Of a stretch of DNA of 29,695 bases, positions 23,040 to 29,695 are shown piece by piece. Both the position numbers and the translations under genes were made by a program. The notes under the pieces are model-generated. The model saw only the letters and a program-made list of their open reading frames with translations. It had not been told where the DNA came from and searched no databases. Origin of the DNA: JADJTT01 sp049306275 (GTDB lineage Bacteria; Bacteroidota; Bacteroidia; Chitinophagales; Saprospiraceae). Within the stretch, counting starts at the first letter, position 1. Each line of letters begins with the position of its first letter. The stretch spans positions 1 through 29,695 of the forward strand of contig JBAQQB010000064.1 in assembly GCA_049306275.1 (NCBI GenBank), written 5' to 3'.

Positions 23040-24953
23040 ATGCGTGCGCTGCTTCTTACCCTATGGTTTTTTCCCTGCCTACTGGCCGCCCAGCCAGGCG
23101 ATAGCGTTTTACAGACGCTTCGCAAGCTGCCGAAAGACTCTTCGGCGCTGGAACAATACGACCAGCAATGCCAAAAGCTGCTCGACGAGCATCCTCAAGA
23201 GGCCTACCGAATCGCTGAGGAAGGCATCCGGCTGGCGCGGCAGCTGCGCCAAAAAAGGGCGCTTGCCAAATTGACCAGTTCCAAAGCCATTGCCCTCAGT
23301 TTGCTCGGCAACAGCGATTCCGCCAGGGTGCTGCTCCTGGAATCGCAGCGCATCTACCTCAGCCTCAATGATACGCTTTACTGGGCTCTCGTCGAGCACA
23401 ATATCGGCCTGGAATACCAGCTCGAAGGTATTCTCGACCAGGCATTGCTGCACTACCTCACCGCCCTGCCCTACTTCGAGCGCCTGGCCCAAAAAACCGA
23501 CCTTGCCAGGCTCTACAACAACATCGCCATCATCTACCGCATGCAGGGGAGATACGACGATGCGATCGGCATCTACCAAAAATCCCTTGCACTAAAATCA
23601 GCGCAAGGCGACAGCACCGGGATGGCCGCCACCTACATGAACATCGGCTCGGCCTACAGCTACAAAGACAACCTGAACGAGGCAGAAACCAATCTGCAAA
23701 AGGCCATACAGCTCTACCAGGCACTCGGCGAGGAGAGTAACCTCGCCCATTGCTACGCAACCCTGGGCTCGATCTATATCAACCTCGGACAGGTCGAACG
23801 GGCCGAGCAACCCTACCTGAGGGCCTACGAATACGGGAAAAAGAATCCCAATACCCAGTTCTACGCCCCGGTGCTCTATGGCCTTGGCGAGATCTATCTC
23901 CACATGAAAAAATATGCCCAAGCCGAAATTTTCCTATCCGCCGGACTGGATCATGCAAAACAAACGGGGAATCTGGAAGAGCAACGGGTTTTTCTCCTTT
24001 ATCTCAGCAAAGCCCTCAGAGCCCAAGGCAACTACGCCAGGGCCTACGACCTGCTCGAAGCATCCATGGCTATCAAAGACACCCTGACCGAAAAGACCAG
24101 GCTGGAACTTCAGGAAGAAATGCAGGCCAAATTTGACCTTCAGCAGAAAGAGGACGAACTCCGCATCAAAGACCTCGAGATCGCACAGCAAAAACTGCGG
24201 CAACGCGCCCTCTGGATCGTCTCCATCTCCCTGCTCCTGCTAGGCGCCCTCGCTTCCTACTTCCTTTACCAGCGCTCCAAAACGGCACGGCTGCTCCGGG
24301 AAAAGAACGCACTCATCGAAAAAGCCCTGTACGAAAAAGAAATGCTCCTCAAGGAAATCCACCACCGGGTGAAAAACAACCTGCAATTCATCTCCAGCCT
24401 GCTCAACCTCCAAACCCGCAGCGTTGGCGACAGTGAGGCGCTCTCCGCCCTTCGCGAAAGCCGCAACCGCGTACAGGCCATGTCGCTCATCCACCAACAC
24501 CTCTATCAGCACGACAGCCCCACAGCCATCGACGTCAACAGCTACTTCGACCAACTCATGCAAACTATCCTGGCCTCCTACCAGATCGACCCGCAATCGG
24601 TCAGGCTGGAAAAAAATATCGACCCGGTCAAGCTGGATGTGGAAATGGTCATCCCGATAGGACTGATACTCAACGAACTGGTGTGCAATGCCGTCAAATA
24701 TGCCTTCCAGGATGGAAAGGCCACCAGGCTTGGCGTACAACTCCGCACCGATGAAGACGACCTCATCCTCCAGGTAGAAGACGACGGGCCGGGCATGCCC
24801 AAGGGAAGCACATCCGGACAATCCTCCTCCTTCGGTTACCGCCTCATCCACCTGCTGCAGGAAAAACTGGGCGCCAGCCTGCACATCCAAAGCCCGCCCG
24901 GTACGACGGTTACCCTGATCATTCCTCAAAAAACCGGCCAGGCAAGACCATGA
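23040..24953 (+). CDS. TPR-containing sensor histidine kinase (HisKA_2 type)
   Basis: Membrane sensor kinase of 637 residues. A signal peptide (about 1-19) leads into an exported TPR domain (about 35-380, several units such as ALLHYLTALPYFERLAQ and YMNIGSAYSY). Next come a coiled coil, one membrane helix (about 390-412) and a HisKA_2 dimerisation domain EIHHRVKNNLQF, with His442 (the histidine before RVKNN) as likely phospho-acceptor. A C-terminal HATPase domain has N box LNELVCNAVKYAF and G box EDDGPGMP. The start at 23040 is chosen because it yields the signal peptide; ATG 22995 would bury it. It overlaps the response regulator gene by 4 bases, so the two form a cognate pair. Confidence 0.92.
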   Translation: MRALLLTLWFFPCLLAAQPGDSVLQTLRKLPKDSSALEQYDQQCQKLLDEHPQEAYRIAEEGIRLARQLRQKRALAKLTSSKAIALSLLGNSDSARVLLLESQRIYLSLNDTLYWALVEHNIGLEYQLEGILDQALLHYLTALPYFERLAQKTDLARLYNNIAIIYRMQGRYDDAIGIYQKSLALKSAQGDSTGMAATYMNIGSAYSYKDNLNEAETNLQKAIQLYQALGEESNLAHCYATLGSIYINLGQVERAEQPYLRAYEYGKKNPNTQFYAPVLYGLGEIYLHMKKYAQAEIFLSAGLDHAKQTGNLEEQRVFLLYLSKALRAQGNYARAYDLLEASMAIKDTLTEKTRLELQEEMQAKFDLQQKEDELRIKDLEIAQQKLRQRALWIVSISLLLLGALASYFLYQRSKTARLLREKNALIEKALYEKEMLLKEIHHRVKNNLQFISSLLNLQTRSVGDSEALSALRESRNRVQAMSLIHQHLYQHDSPTAIDVNSYFDQLMQTILASYQIDPQSVRLEKNIDPVKLDVEMVIPIGLILNELVCNAVKYAFQDGKATRLGVQLRTDEDDLILQVEDDGPGMPKGSTSGQSSSFGYRLIHLLQEKLGASLHIQSPPGTTVTLIIPQKTGQARP

Positions 24954-25576
24954 CAACTCCGCTCTTCAGGATACTCGTCGTCGAAGACGACCCCATCATC
25001 GCCGAAGATATCGTCCTGACCCTGCAGGATCTGGGTTACCGCGTCACCGCCAAAGCCTCCAACGCAGAACAGGCCCTCGCCATGCTGGAGGAAAGATTGC
25101 CAGACCTGGTCATACTCGACATCGGCCTGGGCGGGGGCAGGAATGGCATTTATCTGGGCGGCGTTATCAACAGGGAGTACAGGATTCCGTTTATTTACCT
25201 GACGGCCCTTTCAGATATCTCGACCCTGCATGAAGTAAAAAAAACGCTGCCCGCCGGCTTCGTCCTCAAACCCTTCGACGAAAACCGCCTGCGCGCCGCG
25301 ATCGAGATCGCCCGTCACACCTATTACTCCGCCATTCGCAGCCACCTCGGACATCTGGAAGACATCAACCGCATGCTGCCGGAAGCCCTCACCCAGCGCG
25401 AACTGGAACTGCTGCGCCTGCTCTGCTCCGGAAAAACCAATCAGGAACTGGCAGACGAACTCTTCATCTCCATCAACACCATCAAAACCCATCTCAAAAA
25501 CCTGTTTCTCAAAATGAACGTGGAAAGCAGGGCCGAAGCCATCATCAAAGTCCAGCAATTTCTCCAGAAAGCCTGA
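24950..25576 (+). CDS. Response regulator with LuxR-type HTH
   Basis: A 208-residue transcription factor: REC receiver domain (about 5-125) and GerE/LuxR helix-turn-helix (about 140-205). Acidic pocket residues Asp13 and Asp14, phospho-acceptor Asp57 (VILDIG), the LTAL threonine and the conserved lysine in LKPFDE are all present. The HTH matches the family (LTQRELELLRLLCSGKTNQELADEL, with FISINTIKTHLKNLFLKM). Its start overlaps the kinase stop (ATGA), implying coupled translation. Target genes cannot be inferred. Confidence 0.94.
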   Translation: MTTPLFRILVVEDDPIIAEDIVLTLQDLGYRVTAKASNAEQALAMLEERLPDLVILDIGLGGGRNGIYLGGVINREYRIPFIYLTALSDISTLHEVKKTLPAGFVLKPFDENRLRAAIEIARHTYYSAIRSHLGHLEDINRMLPEALTQRELELLRLLCSGKTNQELADELFISINTIKTHLKNLFLKMNVESRAEAIIKVQQFLQKA

Positions 25577-25617
25577 TTAAAAAATGCATAATTTAGGCCT
25601 CCACTAACCACCATCAC

Positions 25618-26625
25618 ATGCGCACATCCCCTCACGCTTCCCGCATCAACATCCGCACTCAGGTTCTCATCGTGGTGGGCTCCATCGCGCTGCTGGTGAT
25701 CAAAATGATCGCCTATTTCCTCACTTCCTCTGTCGCCATCCTCACCGATGCCCTTGAAAGCATCGTCAACGTCGTGGCCAGCATCATCAGCCTCTACAGC
25801 CTGACCATCTCCGCCAGGCCCCGCGACGACAACCACCCATACGGCCACGGCAAGATCGAACTGATCTCGGCCAGCATCGAAGGCATCCTGATCTCCATCG
25901 CAGGGGGGCTCATCATCTATGAATCCGTCAATCGCCTCATCCACCCCCAACCACTTCAATCGGTCGACTTTGGCATACTCCTGGTGGCTTTAACAGGGGT
26001 GGCCAATTACCTCATGGGCGCCCTGGGCGTCAGAACCGGCAGGAAGCACAGCTCGCTGGCACTCATCGCCAGCGGCAAGCACCTGCAGTCCGATGCCTTG
26101 TCCACCATGGGTATCATCCTCGGTCTGGGCCTTTTACTCCTTACCCAATGGATGTGGATTGATAGCGCCGTGGCAATCGGCTTCGGCCTCGTCATCATCG
26201 TCACAGGGGTCAAAATCCTGCGCTCGACCGTGGCGGGTATCATGGACGAAGCCGATATCAAACTGCTCAACCAGGTCATCACCGTAGCCTATGCGCACAA
26301 ACGGGAAAACTGGGTCGACCTACACAACCTCCGCATCATCAAATACGGCGATGTGCTGCACCTCGACGCCCACCTCACCGTGCCCTGGTACCTCAACGTT
26401 CATGAAGCCCACCAGGAAGTGACCGAGCTGGAAAATATCATCGCCAAAAAATTCGGAGAATCGATCGAGCTATTCATCCATACCGACGGCTGCAAGGAGT
26501 ATGCCTGCAAGATCTGCAAAAAGGCAGATTGCCACGCCCGCCAACACCCATTCGAAAAAGAAGTCGAATGGCGGTTCGACAATGTGACCAGCCACGAGCG
26601 GCATGGCGTGAAGGGTGAAGGGTGA
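25618..26625 (+). CDS. Cation diffusion facilitator transporter with Cys-rich tail
   Basis: Inner-membrane divalent cation/proton antiporter of the CDF family (Zn, Fe, Mn or Co). The 335 residues show about six membrane helices; the metal-site motif in helix 2 (TDALESIVN, with Asp in place of the first His of some relatives); HPYGHGKIE between helices; SDALST in helix 5; and a cytoplasmic C-terminal domain. Residues 292-305 hold four cysteines spaced C-x4-C-x2-C-x4-C, likely a metal-binding site. The final codons and the stop come from a GTGAAGG heptamer array. A candidate -7 box TAATTTAG lies at 25589-25596. Metal specificity is not assignable. Confidence 0.9.
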   Translation: MRTSPHASRINIRTQVLIVVGSIALLVIKMIAYFLTSSVAILTDALESIVNVVASIISLYSLTISARPRDDNHPYGHGKIELISASIEGILISIAGGLIIYESVNRLIHPQPLQSVDFGILLVALTGVANYLMGALGVRTGRKHSSLALIASGKHLQSDALSTMGIILGLGLLLLTQWMWIDSAVAIGFGLVIIVTGVKILRSTVAGIMDEADIKLLNQVITVAYAHKRENWVDLHNLRIIKYGDVLHLDAHLTVPWYLNVHEAHQEVTELENIIAKKFGESIELFIHTDGCKEYACKICKKADCHARQHPFEKEVEWRFDNVTSHERHGVKGEG

Positions 26626-26628
26626 AGG
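26608..26628. repeat. GTGAAGG heptamer array (three units)
   Basis: Three perfect tandem copies of GTGAAGG. They encode the last residues of the CDF transporter and supply its TGA stop (26623-26625). The array ends two bases before the stop codon of the convergent DUF2279 gene (TAA, complement of 26630-26632). It has the same period as the other arrays in this window, but no inverted copy. Confidence 0.85.
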
Positions 26629-26629
26629 G

Positions 26630-27628
26630 TTACCAGTGGAGGGGGTAGAGTTTCAATTGGCCCAGGGTGTTGATTTCGAGGGCGGGGGCGGGTATTTTGA
26701 AACAATTCAGGATGCCGAAAAGGGTTTTCAGCGCGCGGCTGCGGGTGGGGATGCGCGTCAGATCGATATCCGGAGAGAGGAAGAATTGGCGGTAGCGCGG
26801 AAATTGGGTTTGGTTTACATAATAGGTCACCCCATCCACTTCAAAATCATAGCCAAACCCGGCATACATATTATCCGCGCTGTAGCCCAGCGCCAGGTTC
26901 AGCCACTTGGGGAAACGGCTTTCTTTTTCCAGAAAAGACGCGACATTAACCGTCAGCCAGTAGGTCTGGCCGTTGTAATCCTTCAAAAAGCGCTGGTAGC
27001 CCGGCTGCCCGAACAAATCCACGGCCCGTTCGCGGAGGGATATGCTTCTGGTTCCGTCTTCCGACCAGGCCAAATCATCCGGGTAAGCAGGGTATGACTG
27101 GGAGACTTTGATTCCGATGCGTTGCTCGCCCCAGGCCATTTCCTGCCCGGCAAAGAGGCCGAGGCCCAGGATATTGAACCCTGTGTCGTACCACGAAAAG
27201 CCCCATTTCTCGGAAAAGCCGTCCATCACCTCCACCGTCGACTGCAGCAGCATGCCGATGCCCACCCCTGTCCACATCGCCTTGCGTCTCGGAATGCCGG
27301 TCCATAAAGCTCCTTTGAAGGACCAGTTGGCCTCGTGGTAGGCGGTAAATACGTGGCCCCATTTGTCCATGTGTTCCCACTCCCTCCAATCGTTGAAAAA
27401 ATGAAAAGGCCCTTGCTCATAATCCTTGTACCAGGAATGCCAAAGGGCAACCGAAACGCCGGTGTAGATCGCCGCCCCGGTCGCTGCGCACGACCAGAAT
27501 CGTCCGGGATGCAGCGAATCTGCCGGCTGAAAGAAAGGCATGTCGCCCAGCAACTGGGCCTTGGCCAGAGCCGGTTGCAAGCTCAGCGCCGCGATCAGCA
27601 GAAATAATTTTCTTCCAATTCCCATCAT
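26630..27628 (-). CDS. DUF2279 family exported protein
   Basis: A 332-residue protein with a signal peptide (hydrophobic core about residues 8-20, cleavage near ALAKAQ) and the signature of DUF2279, a Bacteroidota family predicted to sit in the cell envelope: EWEHMDKWGHVFTAYHEANW (about residues 82-101) followed by alternating hydrophobic segments (WTGVGIGMLLQSTVEVMDGFS, then the tail with GYSADNMYAGFGY). A role in the outer membrane or in lipid processing is speculation. Met1 or Met2 may be the true start. It converges on the CDF gene with only 4 bases between the stops. Confidence 0.8.
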   Translation of the reverse strand: MMGIGRKLFLLIAALSLQPALAKAQLLGDMPFFQPADSLHPGRFWSCAATGAAIYTGVSVALWHSWYKDYEQGPFHFFNDWREWEHMDKWGHVFTAYHEANWSFKGALWTGIPRRKAMWTGVGIGMLLQSTVEVMDGFSEKWGFSWYDTGFNILGLGLFAGQEMAWGEQRIGIKVSQSYPAYPDDLAWSEDGTRSISLRERAVDLFGQPGYQRFLKDYNGQTYWLTVNVASFLEKESRFPKWLNLALGYSADNMYAGFGYDFEVDGVTYYVNQTQFPRYRQFFLSPDIDLTRIPTRSRALKTLFGILNCFKIPAPALEINTLGQLKLYPLHW

Positions 27629-27706
27629 CTCAGTCTTTTAGGTTCCATACATCCCGCCCCCACCCTTTCTGGTCGAAAAATACCAACCTGCGTGGACGAT
27701 AAATGT

Positions 27707-27714
27707 TAATTTTA
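27707..27714 (+). promoter_or_regulatory. Candidate -7 element (TAATTTTA) of the prohibitin gene
   Basis: A 5-of-6 match to TAnnTTTG, 33 bases before the ATG at 27748. The in-frame ATG at 27703 lies upstream of it, so the shorter protein is preferred. Confidence 0.3.
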
Positions 27715-27747
27715 TATCAATTCGCATTCTTCACCAATTCCGTCTCC

Positions 27748-28566
27748 ATGAAACAGAGTAAGTTAATCACCACCGGCATCATTATTTTCATAGGCCTGAT
27801 TTTTGTGCTCATCCTCAGCAACGCTACCTTCCTCACCATCGAAGCAGGTGAAAGAGGTGTGCTGTTCAAGCGCTTCGGCGGCGGCCTGGACAAGACGCAC
27901 ATCTACGACCCGGGATTTCACATCGTCGCGCCCTGGAACTCCATGTACGTTTACGATGTTCGAGAAAAACAACTCGAAGAGGAAATGGAGGTACTCTCCA
28001 GCAACGGCCTCACCATCGCCGTCGATGTCACTGTGCGCGTCAATCCCGCCTATTCCCAGATCGGCGAGCTACACGAAAAATTCGGCTTCGACTACCTCAA
28101 CTCGCTGGTGCGCCCGGAAGTACGGGCCTCGGTGCGCAAGATCGTAGGCCGTTTCACCCCCGAAGAGCTCTACTCCACCCGGCGGGAAGAAGTGCAGCAA
28201 ATGATCCAGACTGATCTGGAACAAAACCTCGAGAGCAACTTCGTCGATCTGCGCGCCTCCCTGATCCGCGACATCTCGCTCCCCGACCGCGTGAAAAGCG
28301 CTATCGAAGAGAAACTCCAGGCCGAACAACTCGCCCTTAAATACCAGTACATCCTCGACCAGGAACGCAAGGAAGCCGAACGCAAGATCATCGAAGCCGA
28401 AGCCAAAGCCAAAGCCAACCAGATACTGAATGCCAGCTTGTCTGCCAATATCCTCAAAGATAAAGGCATCGAAGCGACGTTGGAGCTGTCAAAGTCCGCA
28501 AACACCAAAGTGATCGTTGTGGGCGGAAATGGCGATGGGCTACCGCTGATTTTGGGAGGAAACTAA
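27748..28566 (+). CDS. Prohibitin-family SPFH/band 7 protein
   Basis: A 272-residue membrane-anchored SPFH protein: one N-terminal transmembrane helix (about 7-27), the band 7 domain (about 28-195, with GERGVLFKRFGGGLD and PGFHIVAPW), then a long coiled coil (about 195-250) and a glycine-rich end. Prohibitins form ring scaffolds in membranes and regulate proteases such as FtsH. The start chosen is ATG 27748; the upstream in-frame ATG (27703) would add residues before the membrane anchor and lies upstream of the candidate promoter. It is followed by an inverted heptamer element and then by the S1C protease, an arrangement that may or may not be functional. Confidence 0.92.
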   Translation: MKQSKLITTGIIIFIGLIFVLILSNATFLTIEAGERGVLFKRFGGGLDKTHIYDPGFHIVAPWNSMYVYDVREKQLEEEMEVLSSNGLTIAVDVTVRVNPAYSQIGELHEKFGFDYLNSLVRPEVRASVRKIVGRFTPEELYSTRREEVQQMIQTDLEQNLESNFVDLRASLIRDISLPDRVKSAIEEKLQAEQLALKYQYILDQERKEAERKIIEAEAKAKANQILNASLSANILKDKGIEATLELSKSANTKVIVVGGNGDGLPLILGGN

Positions 28567-28572
28567 GAGGGA

Positions 28573-28650
28573 GTTTTCAGTGTTCAGTTTTCAGTTTTCA
28601 GTGAAAACAACTGAACACTGAAAACCGAGAACTGAAAACTAAAACACCCT
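28573..28650. repeat. Palindromic heptamer-repeat element, copy 1
   Basis: Direct units with a 7-base period (GTTTTCA, GTGTTCA, GTTTTCA, GTTTTCA) are followed by inverted units (AACTGAA, CACTGAA, AACTGAA, with minor drift). Positions 28573-28589 and 28609-28625 form a perfect 17-bp stem. Inside lies a second 6-bp stem (28594-28599 with 28603-28608, loop AGT) after a 4-base bulge. It may act as a terminator-like hairpin after the prohibitin gene. It is nearly the same as copy 2 beyond the protease gene. Confidence 0.9.
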
Positions 28651-28659
28651 TTCCGCTAA

Positions 28660-29628
28660 ATGGAAACAATCTCTCATTCCGATGCCAGGCTCCTGGACGC
28701 CTATTCGCAGACCGTGACCGGCGTGGCAAAAAAAGTCAGCGACGCCGTCGTGCAGATCAAGGTGCAGAAACCCGGCCGAACGGGCCGGCGCGGCCCGCAG
28801 CCGCAGAACGGCGGGGGCTCCGGCTTCATCATTTCCACCGACGGCTACATCGTCACCAACAGCCATGTCGTCAACGGGACGTCTGTGATCAAGGTGGCTC
28901 TGCCAGATGGGCGGGAATTTTCTGCAAAGCTGGTGGGCGACGACCCCGCTACCGACCTGGCCGTGGTCCAAATCGACGGCGACAGGCTCCATACGGTGAG
29001 TTTCGGCAACTCCGACGAGTTGCAGGTCGGCCAACTGGCCATCGCCATCGGCAACCCCTTCGGATTTCAGTACTCCCTCACCGCAGGCGTGGTCAGCGCC
29101 CTGGGACGCACGCTGCGGTCCAACGCCGGCCGCCTCATCGACGATGTGATCCAGACCGATGCGGCCCTCAACCCGGGCAACTCCGGCGGGCCGCTGGTCA
29201 ACAGCTTCGGAGAGGTGATCGGGGTCAATACGGCTGTCATCCTGCCTGCGCAGGGCATCTGCTTCGCCGTGGCTTCCAACCTGGCTCAGTACGTCACTGG
29301 AAAGCTCATCCTCGAAGGGAAAGTACGCCGCGGATTCATCGGCATCGCCGGCCAGGTTGTCAAACTCAACCCCAGGCTGGTGGCAGAGCATCAACTGCCC
29401 GTGCAGTCGGGTATCCTCGTGCAACACATCGAGCCCGGCGCCCCCGCCCACGACTCCAAACTTGAACCCGGCGACGTCATCATCGGCTTCAACGCCGATT
29501 CCATTCATTCAATCGACGACCTCCACAAACGCCTCAATGAAAACACCATCGGTAAAACCTGCGAACTGACCGTCATTCGAAGCGGGGGGAAGGAAAAGGT
29601 GAAAGTGGTGCCGGGAGAGATGAGGTGA
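28660..29628 (+). CDS. Trypsin-like S1C serine protease with PDZ domain
   Basis: A 322-residue HtrA/DegP-like protease: catalytic domain (about 15-215) and one PDZ domain (about 222-315). The triad is complete: His69 (TNSHVV), Asp99 (ATDLAVV) and Ser175 (NPGNSGGPL). Unlike classical HtrA/DegP it has no signal peptide or membrane helix at the ATG (METISHSDARL), so a cytoplasmic location is predicted unless export is unconventional. It is flanked on both sides by inverted heptamer elements and follows a prohibitin gene. The stop precedes copy 2 by two bases. Confidence 0.92.
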   Translation: METISHSDARLLDAYSQTVTGVAKKVSDAVVQIKVQKPGRTGRRGPQPQNGGGSGFIISTDGYIVTNSHVVNGTSVIKVALPDGREFSAKLVGDDPATDLAVVQIDGDRLHTVSFGNSDELQVGQLAIAIGNPFGFQYSLTAGVVSALGRTLRSNAGRLIDDVIQTDAALNPGNSGGPLVNSFGEVIGVNTAVILPAQGICFAVASNLAQYVTGKLILEGKVRRGFIGIAGQVVKLNPRLVAEHQLPVQSGILVQHIEPGAPAHDSKLEPGDVIIGFNADSIHSIDDLHKRLNENTIGKTCELTVIRSGGKEKVKVVPGEMR

Positions 29629-29630
29629 GT

Positions 29631-29695
29631 GTTTAGTGTTCAGTTTTCAGTGTTCAGTTTTCAGTTGTTTTCACTGAAAACTGAACACTGAAAAC
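29631..29695. repeat. Palindromic heptamer-repeat element, copy 2 (cut by window end)
   Basis: Positions 29643-29665 and 29673-29695 form a perfect 23-bp inverted repeat with a 7-base loop (TGTTTTC). The element reaches the last base of the window, so its full length is unknown. The left arm is built from units GTTTAGT, GTTCAGT, TTTCAGT and GTTCAGT. It shares the sequence of copy 1, in the same orientation. Confidence 0.9.

Noticed and set aside
25571..25598. Terminator between the response regulator and CDF genes
   Set aside because: There is a weak symmetry (GCCT...AGGC around ATGCAT), but the arms pair poorly and there is no T tract; the AT-rich stretch fits the CDF -7 element better.
28639..29508. 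289-codon open frame antisense to the S1C protease
   Set aside because: Shadow of a gene with an intact catalytic triad; the composition is dominated by Asp, Val and Gly.
28573..29695. CRISPR array or insertion sequence made by the repeated elements
   Set aside because: The units are 7 bases with no spacers, the segment between copies is a normal protease gene, and there is no transposase or cas gene.

Overview
The window looks like chromosomal DNA of a fairly GC-rich Bacteroidota, most likely from the Saprospiria (Lewinella, Haliscomenobacter or Phaeodactylibacter relatives). This is an inference from three things. The gene content is typical: a DUF4292 lipoprotein beside EnvC, DUF2279, a TPR-type HisKA_2 kinase, NRDE/TANGO2, and a bacterial iodotyrosine-deiodinase-like flavoprotein. 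Purine-rich Shine-Dalgarno sequences are largely absent. Several genes have Bacteroidota-type -7 elements (TAnnTTTG). I see no rRNA, tRNA, CRISPR array, insertion sequence or prophage. No gene-free stretch exceeds 300 bases.

Layout. (1) 1-642: acpP on the minus strand with a strong terminator, divergent from pyk, with promoter candidates between them. (2) 643-9082, plus strand: pyruvate kinase; an envelope operon with overlapping ends (nucleotidyltransferase, TPR protein, DUF4292 lipoprotein, EnvC-like protein); then hflX and an M29 aminopeptidase. (3) 9209-9934: a protein that may be a divergent DEDD-exonuclease relative, ending at a bidirectional terminator. (4) 9963-11963, minus strand: a three-gene operon with 3-nt gaps (metallophosphoesterase, unknown 131-aa protein, rfbA). 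(5) 12120-14585, minus strand: ftsK. (6) 14736-17474, plus strand: a DUF77/MTH1187-like small protein, an uncharacterised ATP-grasp-like enzyme and CorA, followed by an FrnE-like DsbA protein. (7) 18180-20428: an aromatic-amino-acid-decarboxylase-like enzyme divergent from an iodotyrosine-deiodinase-like nitroreductase. (8) 20470-22909: NRDE/TANGO2 and a YtcJ-like amidohydrolase lipoprotein whose 3' ends overlap by 92 bases. (9) 23040-25576: a two-component system. (10) 25618-29628: a CDF transporter, a DUF2279 protein, a prohibitin-family protein and a trypsin-like S1C protease.

Most genes are ordinary housekeeping or envelope genes. The most unusual structure lies outside them: arrays with a 7-base period at four sites. 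Three contain inverted copies forming hairpins. Two nearly identical elements flank the S1C protease, and one array provides the stop codon of the CDF transporter. The best candidates for undescribed biology are this repeat family, the DUF77/ATP-grasp/CorA cluster, the possible DEDD-fold protein, and the pairing of the deiodinase-like enzyme with an aromatic decarboxylase.
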